Shown piece by piece: positions 23,510 to 32,983 of a stretch of 64,000 bases of DNA. Every line of letters starts with the position of its first letter. The first letter of the stretch is position 1. This DNA comes from Saccharicrinis sp963677345 (GTDB lineage: Bacteria; Bacteroidota; Bacteroidia; Bacteroidales; Marinilabiliaceae). The notes beneath the pieces were generated by a model. It saw only the letters and a list, made by a program, of their open reading frames with translations, did not search any database and was not told the DNA's origin. The stretch spans positions 1 to 64,000 of the forward strand of contig CAXXLC010000028.1 in NCBI GenBank assembly GCA_963677345.2, read 5' to 3'. The translations under genes were made by a program, and so were the position numbers.

Positions 23510-26500
23510 ATGCCGGAGCATAGCAAGAAAGATTATATAGAAAGATTTATACAGTTTAGAGCTACAGATAAGGTAATAAAGAAGGGAAAAGATTTATATG
23601 ATGAAGGAGCTGTAAATCTCACGTATAAAAATGATGCTTCTGATGCCTGGCATTTTGCTGTTCAAGGCTCCCAAAGGTATACCGTTATCATAAAAGACTT
23701 AAACAAGGGCGAGGCAAGTGTTAAGTGTACTTGTCCCTCGGTATGGGGAGCCATATGCAAGCACGCTGTAGCTTCACTTTTATACATTATGGATGCCGGA
23801 GATGATGCTTTGCCTATTGAGGTGCAGAATAAAGTGGCTCCTAACAGAACTTTACGAACCCCTTTGGGGTTTTTGTTAGAAGATTACAGGTTTATTGATT
23901 CTGAATTAATTAATAAGTATTCCTCGTACAGTATATTAAATGATATTAAACACTCCTCGAGAAACATTAAAATTAAAGATGTTCTGATACATAAGGAACA
24001 GATTGTTTTTGAGCTTTTTGATGAATACAGGAAAGAATCGAGCGTAGTAATAAAGCTTATTAATGATAAAGTATACATCGCATCTGATATAAAAGCTGGT
24101 ACACCAAAACTCAATAAACTTGAAACATTTTGTTTGATAGTGATTGCTGAATCAAAAACACCTGACCTTTTATTTACTGTATTTAATAAAGGCTTAGATG
24201 AAATAGAAAAACAAACGCTTAGTGAATATGGATTTGATGAAGAGGATGACTTTTCTGACTGGTTTAAGCATGTTTTTTATCCCAAACAAGGCCTTAATGT
24301 AACTTATTTGCCCGGTCAAAAAGGATTAATTCCTATTGAGCCTGCTAAAGAGGTGGACTTTTTAAGTTTTATTGAAAAACAGAATAACGAAGCTTTGGAA
24401 TTGGATAACATTCCAAGAGCTACGGATAACAGGGTGCTGGGATTTGTAATTGATTTTGGTGGAGATGTAGATGACCTGGTTTACGATGAATATGATTTTA
24501 TTAATGATGAACCGCAATTCGAAATCTATCCTATTACCGCTAAGCCCGGGAAGAATAAAAGACAACTTACTTCGGGCTTTAAGCGTTATGATGAGCGTGA
24601 AGCCCCAATTATATTGACAGATAACCAGAGAAATACGCTCGACTTAATAAAGGAGTTGGATTTTGATAACTTTTCAGCAAAAAAAACTTTTGTTCTAAAA
24701 AAGAAACTCATTCGGCTGCTAACTAAAGAACGGTTTGTTTTTTTGAGAGAACAAAATGATTATAAGTTAAGAAAGGCAGACTTAATTCCTGTTCAAATTT
24801 CAGATCAGGCTATTGATGCAAAATATCAAACCTATGAGGATGCTAAATTTGTAGGTCTTGAACTTAAAGTACAGATTGGTGATACAGAATTAAAACCTTC
24901 CGAAATAAAATCTCTGTATAAAAAGGTTCATCTGTATAATTTTGATGGAACCATCTACCTGCCGGCCAATTATGCTATTGCAAAATATATTGAAGAAGGA
25001 CAGGAAGATATTAAAATGGTAAAGAAATATAAATGGAAATTTATATCCGATGTGGTTTTACCGTTGTCACGAAATTTTAATATAGATTTTGGGGATTGGA
25101 GTAGCGATGTTGAATCAATGGAGTTGGATTTCAGATCTAAACAAATTTTCTTGTCCGAACAATATGATTATCTGATTATAACTCCCCAGGTGGAGTATCA
25201 TAACGGTGTATCTGTTGCTTTAAATCACTCTGGTAATGTGCTGATTCATCATGATGATAATGGTATCACAGAGTATGTCAGGAACTTTGAGCTGGAGGAT
25301 GATTTTGTTCAATCAATAGCAGCTTTACATCCTCATTTCGAAGATCAAAAAGAAGATAAGGTGTTTTATCTTCATTATGATGAGTTTACCAGGGATATGT
25401 GGTTTTACGATTTCTTTGATAAAATGCAGCATCAGGAAGTTGAGGTGTTTGGTTTAAAAGAACTTAAAAATTTTAATTACTCACCACACCAGGGTAAAGT
25501 GAGCGCAGCTGTTTCCAGTGGTCAGGACTGGTTTGAAATAGATGTTAAAGTTACTTTTGGCGATGATATTATTGCTCTTAAAGATATTAAAAAGGCTATT
25601 TTAAACAAGCAAAAATATATTCAGCTGGCTAATGGAAAGGTTGGATTATTACCCTCCGAATGGATTCATAAACTTGAAAAATATTTCAGACACGGTGAAC
25701 TAAGAGATGGAAAGCTGGCTGTTTCTAAACTTAAATTCTCTATTATTGATGAATTATTTGATAATATTGATAATGTGGATATCATTAACGAAATAGCCGA
25801 AAAAAGAAGACGATTATCTCAGTTTAAAGAAATAGCCCAAACAGAAGTTCCTGTTGATATTACTGCCGAACTCAGATCTTATCAGAAAGAGGGCTTAAAC
25901 TGGCTTAACTTCCTGGATGAAATGAGGTGGGGAGGTATACTTGCCGATGATATGGGATTGGGAAAAACCTTGCAGATACTTACTTTTATACAGCATATCC
26001 TGGGTAAAGATCAAACAACAAATATTATTATTGTTCCAACAACATTATTATTCAACTGGCAAAAAGAAATTGAAAAATTTGCTCCTAATATAGCTGCGTA
26101 TTACCATTACGGGGCAAACAGAGCTTTAAATACCGATGCTTTTGATGCTTTCGATATTGTTTTTACAACCTATGGCGTGTTGTTAAGAGATATTGAAATT
26201 TTGAGTAAGTATCAATTTAATTATTTGATTTTAGATGAGTCGCAGGCTATTAAAAATCCGGCATCGAGGAGATTTAAAGCGGCTAACTTAATTAATGCCA
26301 AAAACAGAATTGCACTTTCGGGTACACCCATAGAAAACAGTACTTTTGATTTATTTGCACAGATGAGTTTTGTTAACAGGGGTATATTTGGAGGCGTTTC
26401 TGCATTTAAAGAAAACTTTTCGAATAAGATTGATAAAGAAGGCGATGAAAATATAGCAGCCGAATTACAACGGTTAATAAATCCTTTTATATTACGCAGA

Positions 26501-27256
26501 ACCAAAGAACGCGTGGCTAAAGAATTGCCCGATAAAACCGAAGATGTGATTTATTGTGAAATGGATAAGGAGCAGCGTAAGGTTTATGATGCTTATCGCA
26601 ATGAGTTCAGAAATAAATTAATCGGAAAAATTGAAGAGGATGGTGTTGGAAAGTCTAAAATGATGGTTCTTGAGGCTCTTACCAGACTTCGACAAATATG
26701 TGATTCGCCGGTTTTATTAAATGATGATAATGTAGATACTGCAGAGTCAATTAAAATTAAGGAGGTTATTCAGCATATCACTGATAAAACTTCAAAACAC
26801 AAGATTTTAATATTTTCTCAGTTTGTTAAAATGCTTGGTCTTATTAAAAATGAACTGAACAAGCGTAATATCGAGTATGAATATTTAGATGGTAAATGTT
26901 CAACAGTGCAAAGAGAAAAATCAGTAGAAAATTTTCAGAATAATGATGATTTAAGAGTGTTTTTAATTAGCCTGAAAGCTGGCGGTACAGGTTTAAATTT
27001 AACGGCGGCCGATTATGTATATATTATTGATCCGTGGTGGAATCCTGCTGTAGAAAACCAGGCTATCGACCGCTGTTACAGGATAGGACAGGATAAAAAA
27101 GTTTTTGCCTACAGGATGATTTGCAAGGATACCGTGGAAGAGAAAATCCTGAACCTGCAAAATAAAAAGAAAAAGATTGCCGGTGATATTGTTCAAACGG
27201 ATGAAAATATCATGAAAACACTTGAAGCTGATGATATCAGGGATTTGTTTTCGTAA
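23510..27256 (+). CDS. SNF2-family helicase with SWIM zinc finger
   Basis: A 1248-residue DEAD/DEAH-like translocase of the bacterial RapA/SNF2 type. An N-terminal SWIM zinc finger (about 60-95) shows CTCP followed by CKHAVASLL. A long, poorly conserved middle region follows (to about 780). The motor carries motif I DDMGLGKT, motif II LDESQAIKN (DESQ in place of DEAH), motif III SGTPIENS, and in the second lobe KAGGTGLNLTAADYV and motif VI QAIDRCYRIGQ. Such proteins move along double-stranded DNA and are thought to remodel protein-DNA complexes. The start at 23510 is preferred since the -7 promoter element overlaps the frame upstream. It is a single-gene unit; an IS1380 copy sits 44 bases after its stop. 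Confidence 0.92.
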   Translation: MPEHSKKDYIERFIQFRATDKVIKKGKDLYDEGAVNLTYKNDASDAWHFAVQGSQRYTVIIKDLNKGEASVKCTCPSVWGAICKHAVASLLYIMDAGDDALPIEVQNKVAPNRTLRTPLGFLLEDYRFIDSELINKYSSYSILNDIKHSSRNIKIKDVLIHKEQIVFELFDEYRKESSVVIKLINDKVYIASDIKAGTPKLNKLETFCLIVIAESKTPDLLFTVFNKGLDEIEKQTLSEYGFDEEDDFSDWFKHVFYPKQGLNVTYLPGQKGLIPIEPAKEVDFLSFIEKQNNEALELDNIPRATDNRVLGFVIDFGGDVDDLVYDEYDFINDEPQFEIYPITAKPGKNKRQLTSGFKRYDEREAPIILTDNQRNTLDLIKELDFDNFSAKKTFVLKKKLIRLLTKERFVFLREQNDYKLRKADLIPVQISDQAIDAKYQTYEDAKFVGLELKVQIGDTELKPSEIKSLYKKVHLYNFDGTIYLPANYAIAKYIEEGQEDIKMVKKYKWKFISDVVLPLSRNFNIDFGDWSSDVESMELDFRSKQIFLSEQYDYLIITPQVEYHNGVSVALNHSGNVLIHHDDNGITEYVRNFELEDDFVQSIAALHPHFEDQKEDKVFYLHYDEFTRDMWFYDFFDKMQHQEVEVFGLKELKNFNYSPHQGKVSAAVSSGQDWFEIDVKVTFGDDIIALKDIKKAILNKQKYIQLANGKVGLLPSEWIHKLEKYFRHGELRDGKLAVSKLKFSIIDELFDNIDNVDIINEIAEKRRRLSQFKEIAQTEVPVDITAELRSYQKEGLNWLNFLDEMRWGGILADDMGLGKTLQILTFIQHILGKDQTTNIIIVPTTLLFNWQKEIEKFAPNIAAYYHYGANRALNTDAFDAFDIVFTTYGVLLRDIEILSKYQFNYLILDESQAIKNPASRRFKAANLINAKNRIALSGTPIENSTFDLFAQMSFVNRGIFGGVSAFKENFSNKIDKEGDENIAAELQRLINPFILRRTKERVAKELPDKTEDVIYCEMDKEQRKVYDAYRNEFRNKLIGKIEEDGVGKSKMMVLEALTRLRQICDSPVLLNDDNVDTAESIKIKEVIQHITDKTSKHKILIFSQFVKMLGLIKNELNKRNIEYEYLDGKCSTVQREKSVENFQNNDDLRVFLISLKAGGTGLNLTAADYVYIIDPWWNPAVENQAIDRCYRIGQDKKVFAYRMICKDTVEEKILNLQNKKKKIAGDIVQTDENIMKTLEADDIRDLFS

Positions 27257-27355
27257 ACTGATGTTGCACAAAATATTACCAGAACAAATTGCTTATGGTA
27301 CCTTGTTTCCGCAAGAGTATTATAAGATAATAGATGTAAATATTTGATAAAAAAA

Positions 27356-27376
27356 GACCTGCAAGATTTGCAGGTC
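27356..27376. promoter_or_regulatory. Hairpin upstream of the IS1380 transposase (right copy)
   Basis: The same GACCTGCAA/TTGCAGGTC hairpin as in the left copy, 27 bases before the transposase start, preceded here by seven A (the T run on the other strand). Confidence 0.65.
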
Positions 27377-27402
27377 TCGAAAATTTTCACCTGATTAGGT
27401 GT

Positions 27403-28683
27403 GTGTACAAAATTTTCGATTCCAAAGTAACACCATTTGGTGGCATTCACCTAATTCATAAGCAACTTTATGCTGATGGAGCAATTGATTTCATTGATAA
27501 TCAATTAGGTGAAAGAGTAAAAAAGATAGGTTATAATTACTCTGATATATTATTAAGTAGAATATATACAACATTTTGCGGTGGTAATTCAACCGAAGAT
27601 GTAAATTATTTGAGAGATAATACATTAAAACATCTTAAAGGTATTAAAATTCCTTCTGCAGATACAATTTTACGTGGTGATGTTGAATTATCAGTTCCGT
27701 GTGATAATATTGAAACACAATCAGGGAAACCTAATAAAATCAACGTAAACCCTAAAATGAATGAATTTTTACTTGATAGTGCGTTAAAATTCAAACAATT
27801 AAATCCTAACGACAAAGACTTAGTTTATGATTTTGACCATCAATTTATTCCAGCAGAAAAATATGATGCAGAATATAGTTACAAAGGAAAAAGAGGATAT
27901 TTTCCAGGTATAGCAACTATTTCAAATATTCCTGTTTATATCGAAGGACGAAATGGAAATTGTAATGTTAAAACAGCACAGTTGGCAACTCATAAAAGAG
28001 TTCTAAAAGTACTTAACAACAAAGGTGTAAAACCTCGTTATGCAAGAATGGATTGTGGTTCATACATCAAAGAAGTTACAGACTATTTTCATGAAAAAGA
28101 TATCCTTTTTTCGATTAGGGCAAATAACTCAGAAACTTTATTAACAAAGGCTGCAGATACACTGGATTGGGAGACTTGCCTTATTAATTTTCAGGATTAT
28201 GAAGTAAATAGTTTTAAATATCAATTCGGAAAATATGAGCATCGTATTGTAGCCTACCGATGGCCTAATAAAACAGGTCAAAAATCTCTTTTTACAAGAG
28301 ATGCTAAAAACTACTTATTTATCATCACCAACGACTGGGATGTTTCAGAAAAGGAAGCAATTGAATTTTACAATAGAAGAGGAAATTGTGAACGTGTTTT
28401 TGATATTCAAAACAATGACTTCAATTGGAATTCCATGCCACATAGTTTCCTTGAAGAAAACACGGTATACCTGATAATCATGGCTGTTGCGCATATAATA
28501 TATAAGTGGCTGTTAAATATATTTGCTAAAGTAGTCGTTGGATTAACGAAAACCTCTCGGCTTAAAAAGTTCATTTTTCGTTTTGTGGCTACTGTTGCTA
28601 AATTTACTGATAGTGGCCGAAGAACAGTGATTCATCTTGCTACTAACAATGAAAAATTAATTCAAATGGCAAATTCTGGTTGA
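27403..28683 (+). CDS. IS1380-family transposase
   Basis: A 426-residue DDE transposase with the same sequence as the protein at 19124-20404, including YDFDHQF, ARMDCGSY and YNRRGNCER. It starts at a GTG within a short hairpin that may hide the ribosome site. Both reading frames are intact, so either copy could mobilise both. Confidence 0.92.
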   Translation: MYKIFDSKVTPFGGIHLIHKQLYADGAIDFIDNQLGERVKKIGYNYSDILLSRIYTTFCGGNSTEDVNYLRDNTLKHLKGIKIPSADTILRGDVELSVPCDNIETQSGKPNKINVNPKMNEFLLDSALKFKQLNPNDKDLVYDFDHQFIPAEKYDAEYSYKGKRGYFPGIATISNIPVYIEGRNGNCNVKTAQLATHKRVLKVLNNKGVKPRYARMDCGSYIKEVTDYFHEKDILFSIRANNSETLLTKAADTLDWETCLINFQDYEVNSFKYQFGKYEHRIVAYRWPNKTGQKSLFTRDAKNYLFIITNDWDVSEKEAIEFYNRRGNCERVFDIQNNDFNWNSMPHSFLEENTVYLIIMAVAHIIYKWLLNIFAKVVVGLTKTSRLKKFIFRFVATVAKFTDSGRRTVIHLATNNEKLIQMANSG

Positions 28684-29048
28684 AAATATGATTTCTTGGT
28701 TTTAAGCTTTCCCGCAATAGCTTTTAAAAGTGGGTAAGGGGTTTTCTGCTTAAAAATTTAAATTGTCTACAATTTTAAATGCGCAAGTATTTTATTTTCG
28801 TGTAATTCGAGTAATTCGTAGTTAAAAAAAATTCTTGCGTATTTTAGGTGGTAAACCGATATTATAAGAATTATTAGCGAAACACTCGTGCCTGACAGCG
28901 AAGCGTATGGATTTGCAGCGAAATTGTCATTACTATGTGGACTGACCTTTTCGCTGTGTTGTTTGTGTTGTTTTTAGCAAGAAATAAATACAATGCTTGA
29001 AAACAGAACTTCAATTCATAACTTTTCTATATTTTTGTGCATAAAAAA

Positions 29049-29291
29049 ATGGAATGCAGAGTAGGATGTGCCGCTTGTTGTATAGCTCCTTCAATTTCAT
29101 CATCGATGCCTAAAATGCCCAATGGCAAAAAAGCAGGCGAGAGATGCTTACATCTAAAAGATGATAATAAATGTGAGTTATTTGGGAAGGAAGAAAGGCC
29201 GGCAGTTTGTGGTGGATTTTTGCCCGAAATAGAATTTTGTGGCAATAACAGGGAAGAGGCCTTGAAAATTTTAGGAGATTTAGAAAAATAA
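29049..29291 (+). CDS. YkgJ-type cysteine-cluster protein
   Basis: An 80-residue protein with the CxxCC arrangement of the YkgJ/UPF0153 family: CRVGCAACCIAP at the N-terminus, then RCLHL, NKCELFG, PAVCGGF and EFCGN. The cysteines probably bind zinc or an iron-sulfur cluster. It is shorter than the usual 100-150 residues but complete, including the GERC.HL and RP..C motifs. The start is the ATG at 29049: a TATTTTTG promoter element (29030-29037) overlaps the upstream GTG. Function is unknown in the family. The acyltransferase pseudogene begins 40 bases downstream. Confidence 0.82.
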   Translation: MECRVGCAACCIAPSISSSMPKMPNGKKAGERCLHLKDDNKCELFGKEERPAVCGGFLPEIEFCGNNREEALKILGDLEK

Positions 29292-29331
29292 ATTCTTTGT
29301 TAATGATTTACTTATTTATTTCAAATTTATA

Positions 29332-30068
29332 ATGAAAGTAATTGGAGGAATCTTTTATCAGGTATATAAATGGATCATTTTTATACCTGTATTTGCTGTG
29401 GCAAGTGTTGTGTTTTCATTGGGTGCTGCAATTTTAGCTGTTTTAATTTCACCTCGTGCAGGAAGTTTAAGTGGAGTTATGTGGGCTAAAACGGTAGCTT
29501 TTTTTACGCCAATGAGAGTGAAGGTTCATGGCAAAGAAAATATTAAAAAAGGTCAATCCTATGTTATTGTGGCTAATCATCAGAGTGCATATGATATTTT
29601 TGCTTTATACGGCTTTTTAGGTATAGATTTCAGGTGGATTATGAAGAAAGAGCTTCGTCATGCTTTTGGAATTGGGCCGGCAAGTGCAAAAGTGGGTCAC
29701 ATTTTTATTGACAGATCTTCGCCTAAAGCAGCTTATGAATCAATTAAAGAGGCCAAGGAAAAGTTAGTTAACGGTACTTCTGTTGTTGTTTTTCCTGAAG
29801 GAACCAGGAGTGGGGGTAATAAGGTTCGTAATTTAAAAGTGGTGCTTTTAAAATAGCTGAAGAACTGGGCTTGCCAATATTACCTGTTACCATTAAGGAT
29901 ACCCATAAAATTTATGGAGGAGGAACTTTTAATGTTCGACCCGGAAAAGTGAGTATTACCATAAATCCTTGTGTTGATACTTTAGCCTACAAAGGAAATG
30001 TAAAAGAATTGATGGAGGTTACCAGAGATGCTCTGGTGCAACCAATAAGGGAGTTTAATGTGCAATAA
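29332..30068 (+). pseudogene. 1-acyl-glycerol-3-phosphate acyltransferase (PlsC-like), frameshifted
   Basis: Two adjacent frames together give one lysophospholipid acyltransferase of about 245 residues. The first (29332-29856) has an N-terminal membrane segment, the acyltransferase motif NHQSAYD (HX4D) and FPEGTRS. It breaks after KVRNLK; the correct continuation SGAFKIAEELGLPILPVT is found one base out of phase, through to 30068. One A appears missing in the run at 29835-29838. The enzyme adds the second acyl chain to lysophosphatidic acid. The break removes the C-terminal third. It may be a real mutation, a slippage site or a sequencing error; a second PlsC elsewhere would be expected if real. 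Confidence 0.85.
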
Positions 30069-30086
30069 CAGGTTTTGTAATTGTTT

Positions 30087-30116
30087 AGTATAAAGTATAA
30101 AGATTTAAGTATAAAG
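30087..30116. repeat. Triplicated AGTATAAAG word
   Basis: AGTATAAAG occurs at 30087, 30094 and 30108 in the short gap after the acyltransferase. The repeat looks like local slippage; I see no function. Confidence 0.5.
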
Positions 30117-30162
30117 ATAAGAGTACTTTAGTATTTGGCAATTTTTAGGTATAAGTCCAGCC

Positions 30163-31854
30163 TCAGAATCCGGCTTTTGTTTTTACTTTAATTTTTACTT
30201 TTGAAACCGGATGTGTAAACTCCAGGTATTCGGCATGCAAATGTAATCTGTTTGCTTTAATTCCATATAAATCATCTCCAACAATGGGAGTATTCAGGCC
30301 TAGCGGGTGGGCGGAGTGAACCCTTAGTTGATGTGTACGCCCTGTTATGGGGAAAAAATAAACCTTCGTTTTGCCGTTTTTTCGTTCCATTACTTTGTAT
30401 TTTGTTTTGGCAGGTTTACCATATTCATAACATACCAACTGCCTGGGTCTGTCATCCAGATCCACTCTTAATGGTAACTCAATATATCCGCTGTCTTCTT
30501 TAATTATTCCATCTAAAAGAGCAACGTATCGCTTTTGTACACTTCGCTCTAAAAACTGCTTTTGAAGTTCTTTGTGCACCTGCTTATCTTTGGCAATCAG
30601 AATTAATCCTGAAGTAGACATATCCAGTCTGTGCACTAATAATGGTCCTGTAGCACCCGGGTATTTGTTTTTTATTCTTAAAAACACTGAGTCATCTGTT
30701 TCTTTTCCAGGGACAGACAAAAACTCAGGCGGTTTATTTACCACTAAAATTACATCATCTTCATATACTGTTTCCAGGGCATCATCATGGATGGTAGGAT
30801 TTTGAATCGGATTAGCATCTACATCAAGTCCTTTTAACATATGACCTAATATCGGCTCGCATTTACTTTTGCATGAAGGGTAAAAATATCCATGTTTCCT
30901 GATTTCAGATTTAGGACTCTGTCCCCACCAGAATTCAGCCAAAGCAATAGGTTTATAATCTTTTTGATAAGCATATTGCAATAATTTAGGAGCAGCGCAA
31001 TCGCCGGCACCGGCAGGTGGAATTTTTTGAGCTGTAGGCGCAAAAATATCACAAACGCTCATTGTTTCTTTAGTGTAACTAAGAAACTGATATTGATCGA
31101 AAAGTTTTTGTTGTAAAGCAGCAGAGCGTGATTTTCTTTCGTTTTTTAATTCACTGATCACATTGGTGTACTCATCAAGCTCCTTTTTGCAAGTGTTGAC
31201 TTTGCTTTCCCAATGCTTTTTTAGTTGTTTAAAATCATATTGTTGTTTTAAACTCTCCTGTTTTAAAACTTCCTTTAATTGTTCAAAGTCATCTTTACTA
31301 AGTGAGGGTTCAAGTTTGTTTCTTTTATCTTTTCGCTTGTTTTTTTCTTGTTTCATGAAGATTTTAAAATCGCCCATTTCTTTTTCTGATGATTTTATAC
31401 AATCGTTATAATTATTTGTGATTCTTGAGTATAAATCTGAAGTTTCTAAATCCTTTATTTTCTGATTGATGATGCTGATTTGATCTTCTTCAGGTTTAAA
31501 AAAACCATTTTCATCGAGCAAATCATAAACAGGCGGAACAAAACCCGGTAATAAATTAGTGTCAGCCAGTTTTCCGCTAAAAGCACATAAATAACCTATT
31601 TCACCCTGTTTGTTTTGAACCACCAGAACTCCAAACATTTTACCAATATTAGTACCTTCCACATAGTGGTCTATTCCAAAATCGTGAACCCAGTCTTTTT
31701 GTGTTTTTAGGTGTTTTTGCAAAGATTTAGCAGCTAAAACACTTAACTCATGGGGTTCGTAATAAAATGGGTAAGTAAACTTAGAAGGTAAGGGTATGTG
31801 AGCGATTGGTTCATTAAAACAGATGAAATTCGGATCTTTCTTTGAAATATTCAC
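30163..31854 (-). CDS. RluA-family RNA pseudouridine synthase with long N-terminal extension
   Basis: A 563-residue protein. The C-terminal 210 residues are a RluA-type pseudouridine synthase: HRLDMSTSG holds the catalytic Asp, preceded by VVNKPPEFLSVPG and followed by YVALLDG and GRTHQLRVHSAHP. The enzyme isomerises specific uridines in rRNA or tRNA. The N-terminal 350 residues are not found in classical RluA: residues about 140-250 are highly charged and probably coiled-coil, and a segment PAGAGDCAAPKLLQYAY lies before the catalytic domain. Similar long forms exist in other Bacteroidota and in some Gammaproteobacteria. It lies 118 bases downstream of the mevalonate kinase gene on the same strand but looks unrelated in function. 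Confidence 0.9.
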   Translation of the reverse strand: MNISKKDPNFICFNEPIAHIPLPSKFTYPFYYEPHELSVLAAKSLQKHLKTQKDWVHDFGIDHYVEGTNIGKMFGVLVVQNKQGEIGYLCAFSGKLADTNLLPGFVPPVYDLLDENGFFKPEEDQISIINQKIKDLETSDLYSRITNNYNDCIKSSEKEMGDFKIFMKQEKNKRKDKRNKLEPSLSKDDFEQLKEVLKQESLKQQYDFKQLKKHWESKVNTCKKELDEYTNVISELKNERKSRSAALQQKLFDQYQFLSYTKETMSVCDIFAPTAQKIPPAGAGDCAAPKLLQYAYQKDYKPIALAEFWWGQSPKSEIRKHGYFYPSCKSKCEPILGHMLKGLDVDANPIQNPTIHDDALETVYEDDVILVVNKPPEFLSVPGKETDDSVFLRIKNKYPGATGPLLVHRLDMSTSGLILIAKDKQVHKELQKQFLERSVQKRYVALLDGIIKEDSGYIELPLRVDLDDRPRQLVCYEYGKPAKTKYKVMERKNGKTKVYFFPITGRTHQLRVHSAHPLGLNTPIVGDDLYGIKANRLHLHAEYLEFTHPVSKVKIKVKTKAGF

Positions 31855-31972
31855 AAGTCAGCTTCTTTATTATTTTTTGTACTCTAAAAGCGTTTGCAAA
31901 AATACTAAGCTTTTTGGCAAATCAATCAATTGTTATTGAAATACTGTTATGCTTTCTTGTTGATATAAACAT

Positions 31973-32926
31973 TTATTGCTGATATACAGTGACTATTTCT
32001 AAACCTTGATCTGATAAATTGCGTTTTACCACATTGTAATTTCTGGTAAAACCTAAAAGGTAACCACCGCCACCCGAACCACATAGTTTTAGTATGTAAT
32101 CATTCTTTTCCAATCCTTCTTCCCAATACTTAATAAATTCTGAAGGAATCATTTCCTTAAGATGTTTTAACTGGAATTTTGATAGTTCTTTTAAGTCCCT
32201 GTAAAACCAAGGTAAATCACCTTTAAGCAATGATTGTACGCAATGATTTGTAGTTGGTATTAAATGATTTTTAATCTTATCAAGGTATTCAGGACTGATA
32301 CATTTTTTTAAAAACAAATCGACCAGCGGGGCTGTTTTTCCAGTTTTTTTTGTGTTTATAATAAAAATAGCATCATCCTTTTCAATGTTTTTACGAGAAA
32401 TACCAATAGGTGAAATATCGTTCTGATTTTTAATAAATAAAGGATGACTTATATAACAGATTAAAGGATCTATACCAGAACTTTTTCCATGGAAATAAGA
32501 TTCCAATGCCGAAAAGGTCTTCTTTAGTTTTTGTGTTTTTTCTTTGGATAAAATACTCTTGGAGTTATTTTTATTTTTCCCGTATGTGTGATAAACAGAT
32601 GCAACTAAAGCACCGCTGCTTCCTAAGCCATACCCTTCAGGTATTGTAGATTCAAAAAATAAACCTTTGGATAAATCTCTTTTAAATGATTTTATGTCAA
32701 TGTAGTTAGGGTAATTTTCTTCTATGAATTTATAATATTGATGGAGTTGTTCGTTTGATTGCTTTGCATATTCAAGATCAGTGTAACTTTTGTTATTGAT
32801 AAAGGTTAACCGTCCGTTAAAGTGCGAATAAGGAATGGATAGTCCATTCGAATCAAATAACAGGGAATACTCTCCGAATAATAATATTTTTGAATAAAAC
32901 AGGTGGTTTAATTTATTCAGTGGCAT
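31973..32926 (-). CDS. Mevalonate kinase (GHMP superfamily)
   Basis: A 317-residue GHMP kinase, last gene of the leucine/mevalonate block. FYSKILLFGEYSLL is the N-terminal substrate region, IPEGYGLGSSGALVASVY the ATP-binding motif 2, FHGKSSGIDPLICY the mevalonate kinase signature with the catalytic Asp, and LCGSGGGGYLLGF motif 3. It phosphorylates mevalonate at the 5-hydroxyl. The ATG at 32926 gives a normal N-terminus; a TTG at 32977 would add 17 residues but would place the start 6 bases after the decarboxylase stop, as for its neighbour, so it remains possible. Assignment to mevalonate rather than phosphomevalonate rests on the HG.SSGID motif and on its place in the cluster. Confidence 0.85.
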   Translation of the reverse strand: MPLNKLNHLFYSKILLFGEYSLLFDSNGLSIPYSHFNGRLTFINNKSYTDLEYAKQSNEQLHQYYKFIEENYPNYIDIKSFKRDLSKGLFFESTIPEGYGLGSSGALVASVYHTYGKNKNNSKSILSKEKTQKLKKTFSALESYFHGKSSGIDPLICYISHPLFIKNQNDISPIGISRKNIEKDDAIFIINTKKTGKTAPLVDLFLKKCISPEYLDKIKNHLIPTTNHCVQSLLKGDLPWFYRDLKELSKFQLKHLKEMIPSEFIKYWEEGLEKNDYILKLCGSGGGGYLLGFTRNYNVVKRNLSDQGLEIVTVYQQ

Positions 32927-32983
32927 AATGTGTATTGCTAATAAGTGAGTTAAATATTCTGTTTGCCTTATGTCCAAATAAAT

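Larger units (their letters stand above)
27301..28848 (+). mobile_element. IS1380-family insertion sequence, right copy
   Basis: A 1548-bp element of the same length and apparently identical sequence to the left copy, inverted. It is bounded by CCTTGTTTCCGCAAGA and, at the other end, TCTTGCGTATTTTAGG. The 5-bp target duplication TGGTA flanks it (27296-27300 and 28849-28853). Since this differs from the left copy's TTACA, each copy arose by an independent insertion. The transposases point away from the 6.8-kb segment between them. Confidence 0.93.

Noticed and set aside
18959..28848. Composite transposon bounded by the two IS1380 copies
   Set aside because: Each copy has its own 5-bp target duplication (TTACA, TGGTA) and no shared duplication lies outside the pair. 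The enclosed genes are ordinary housekeeping types, so the copies inserted separately.
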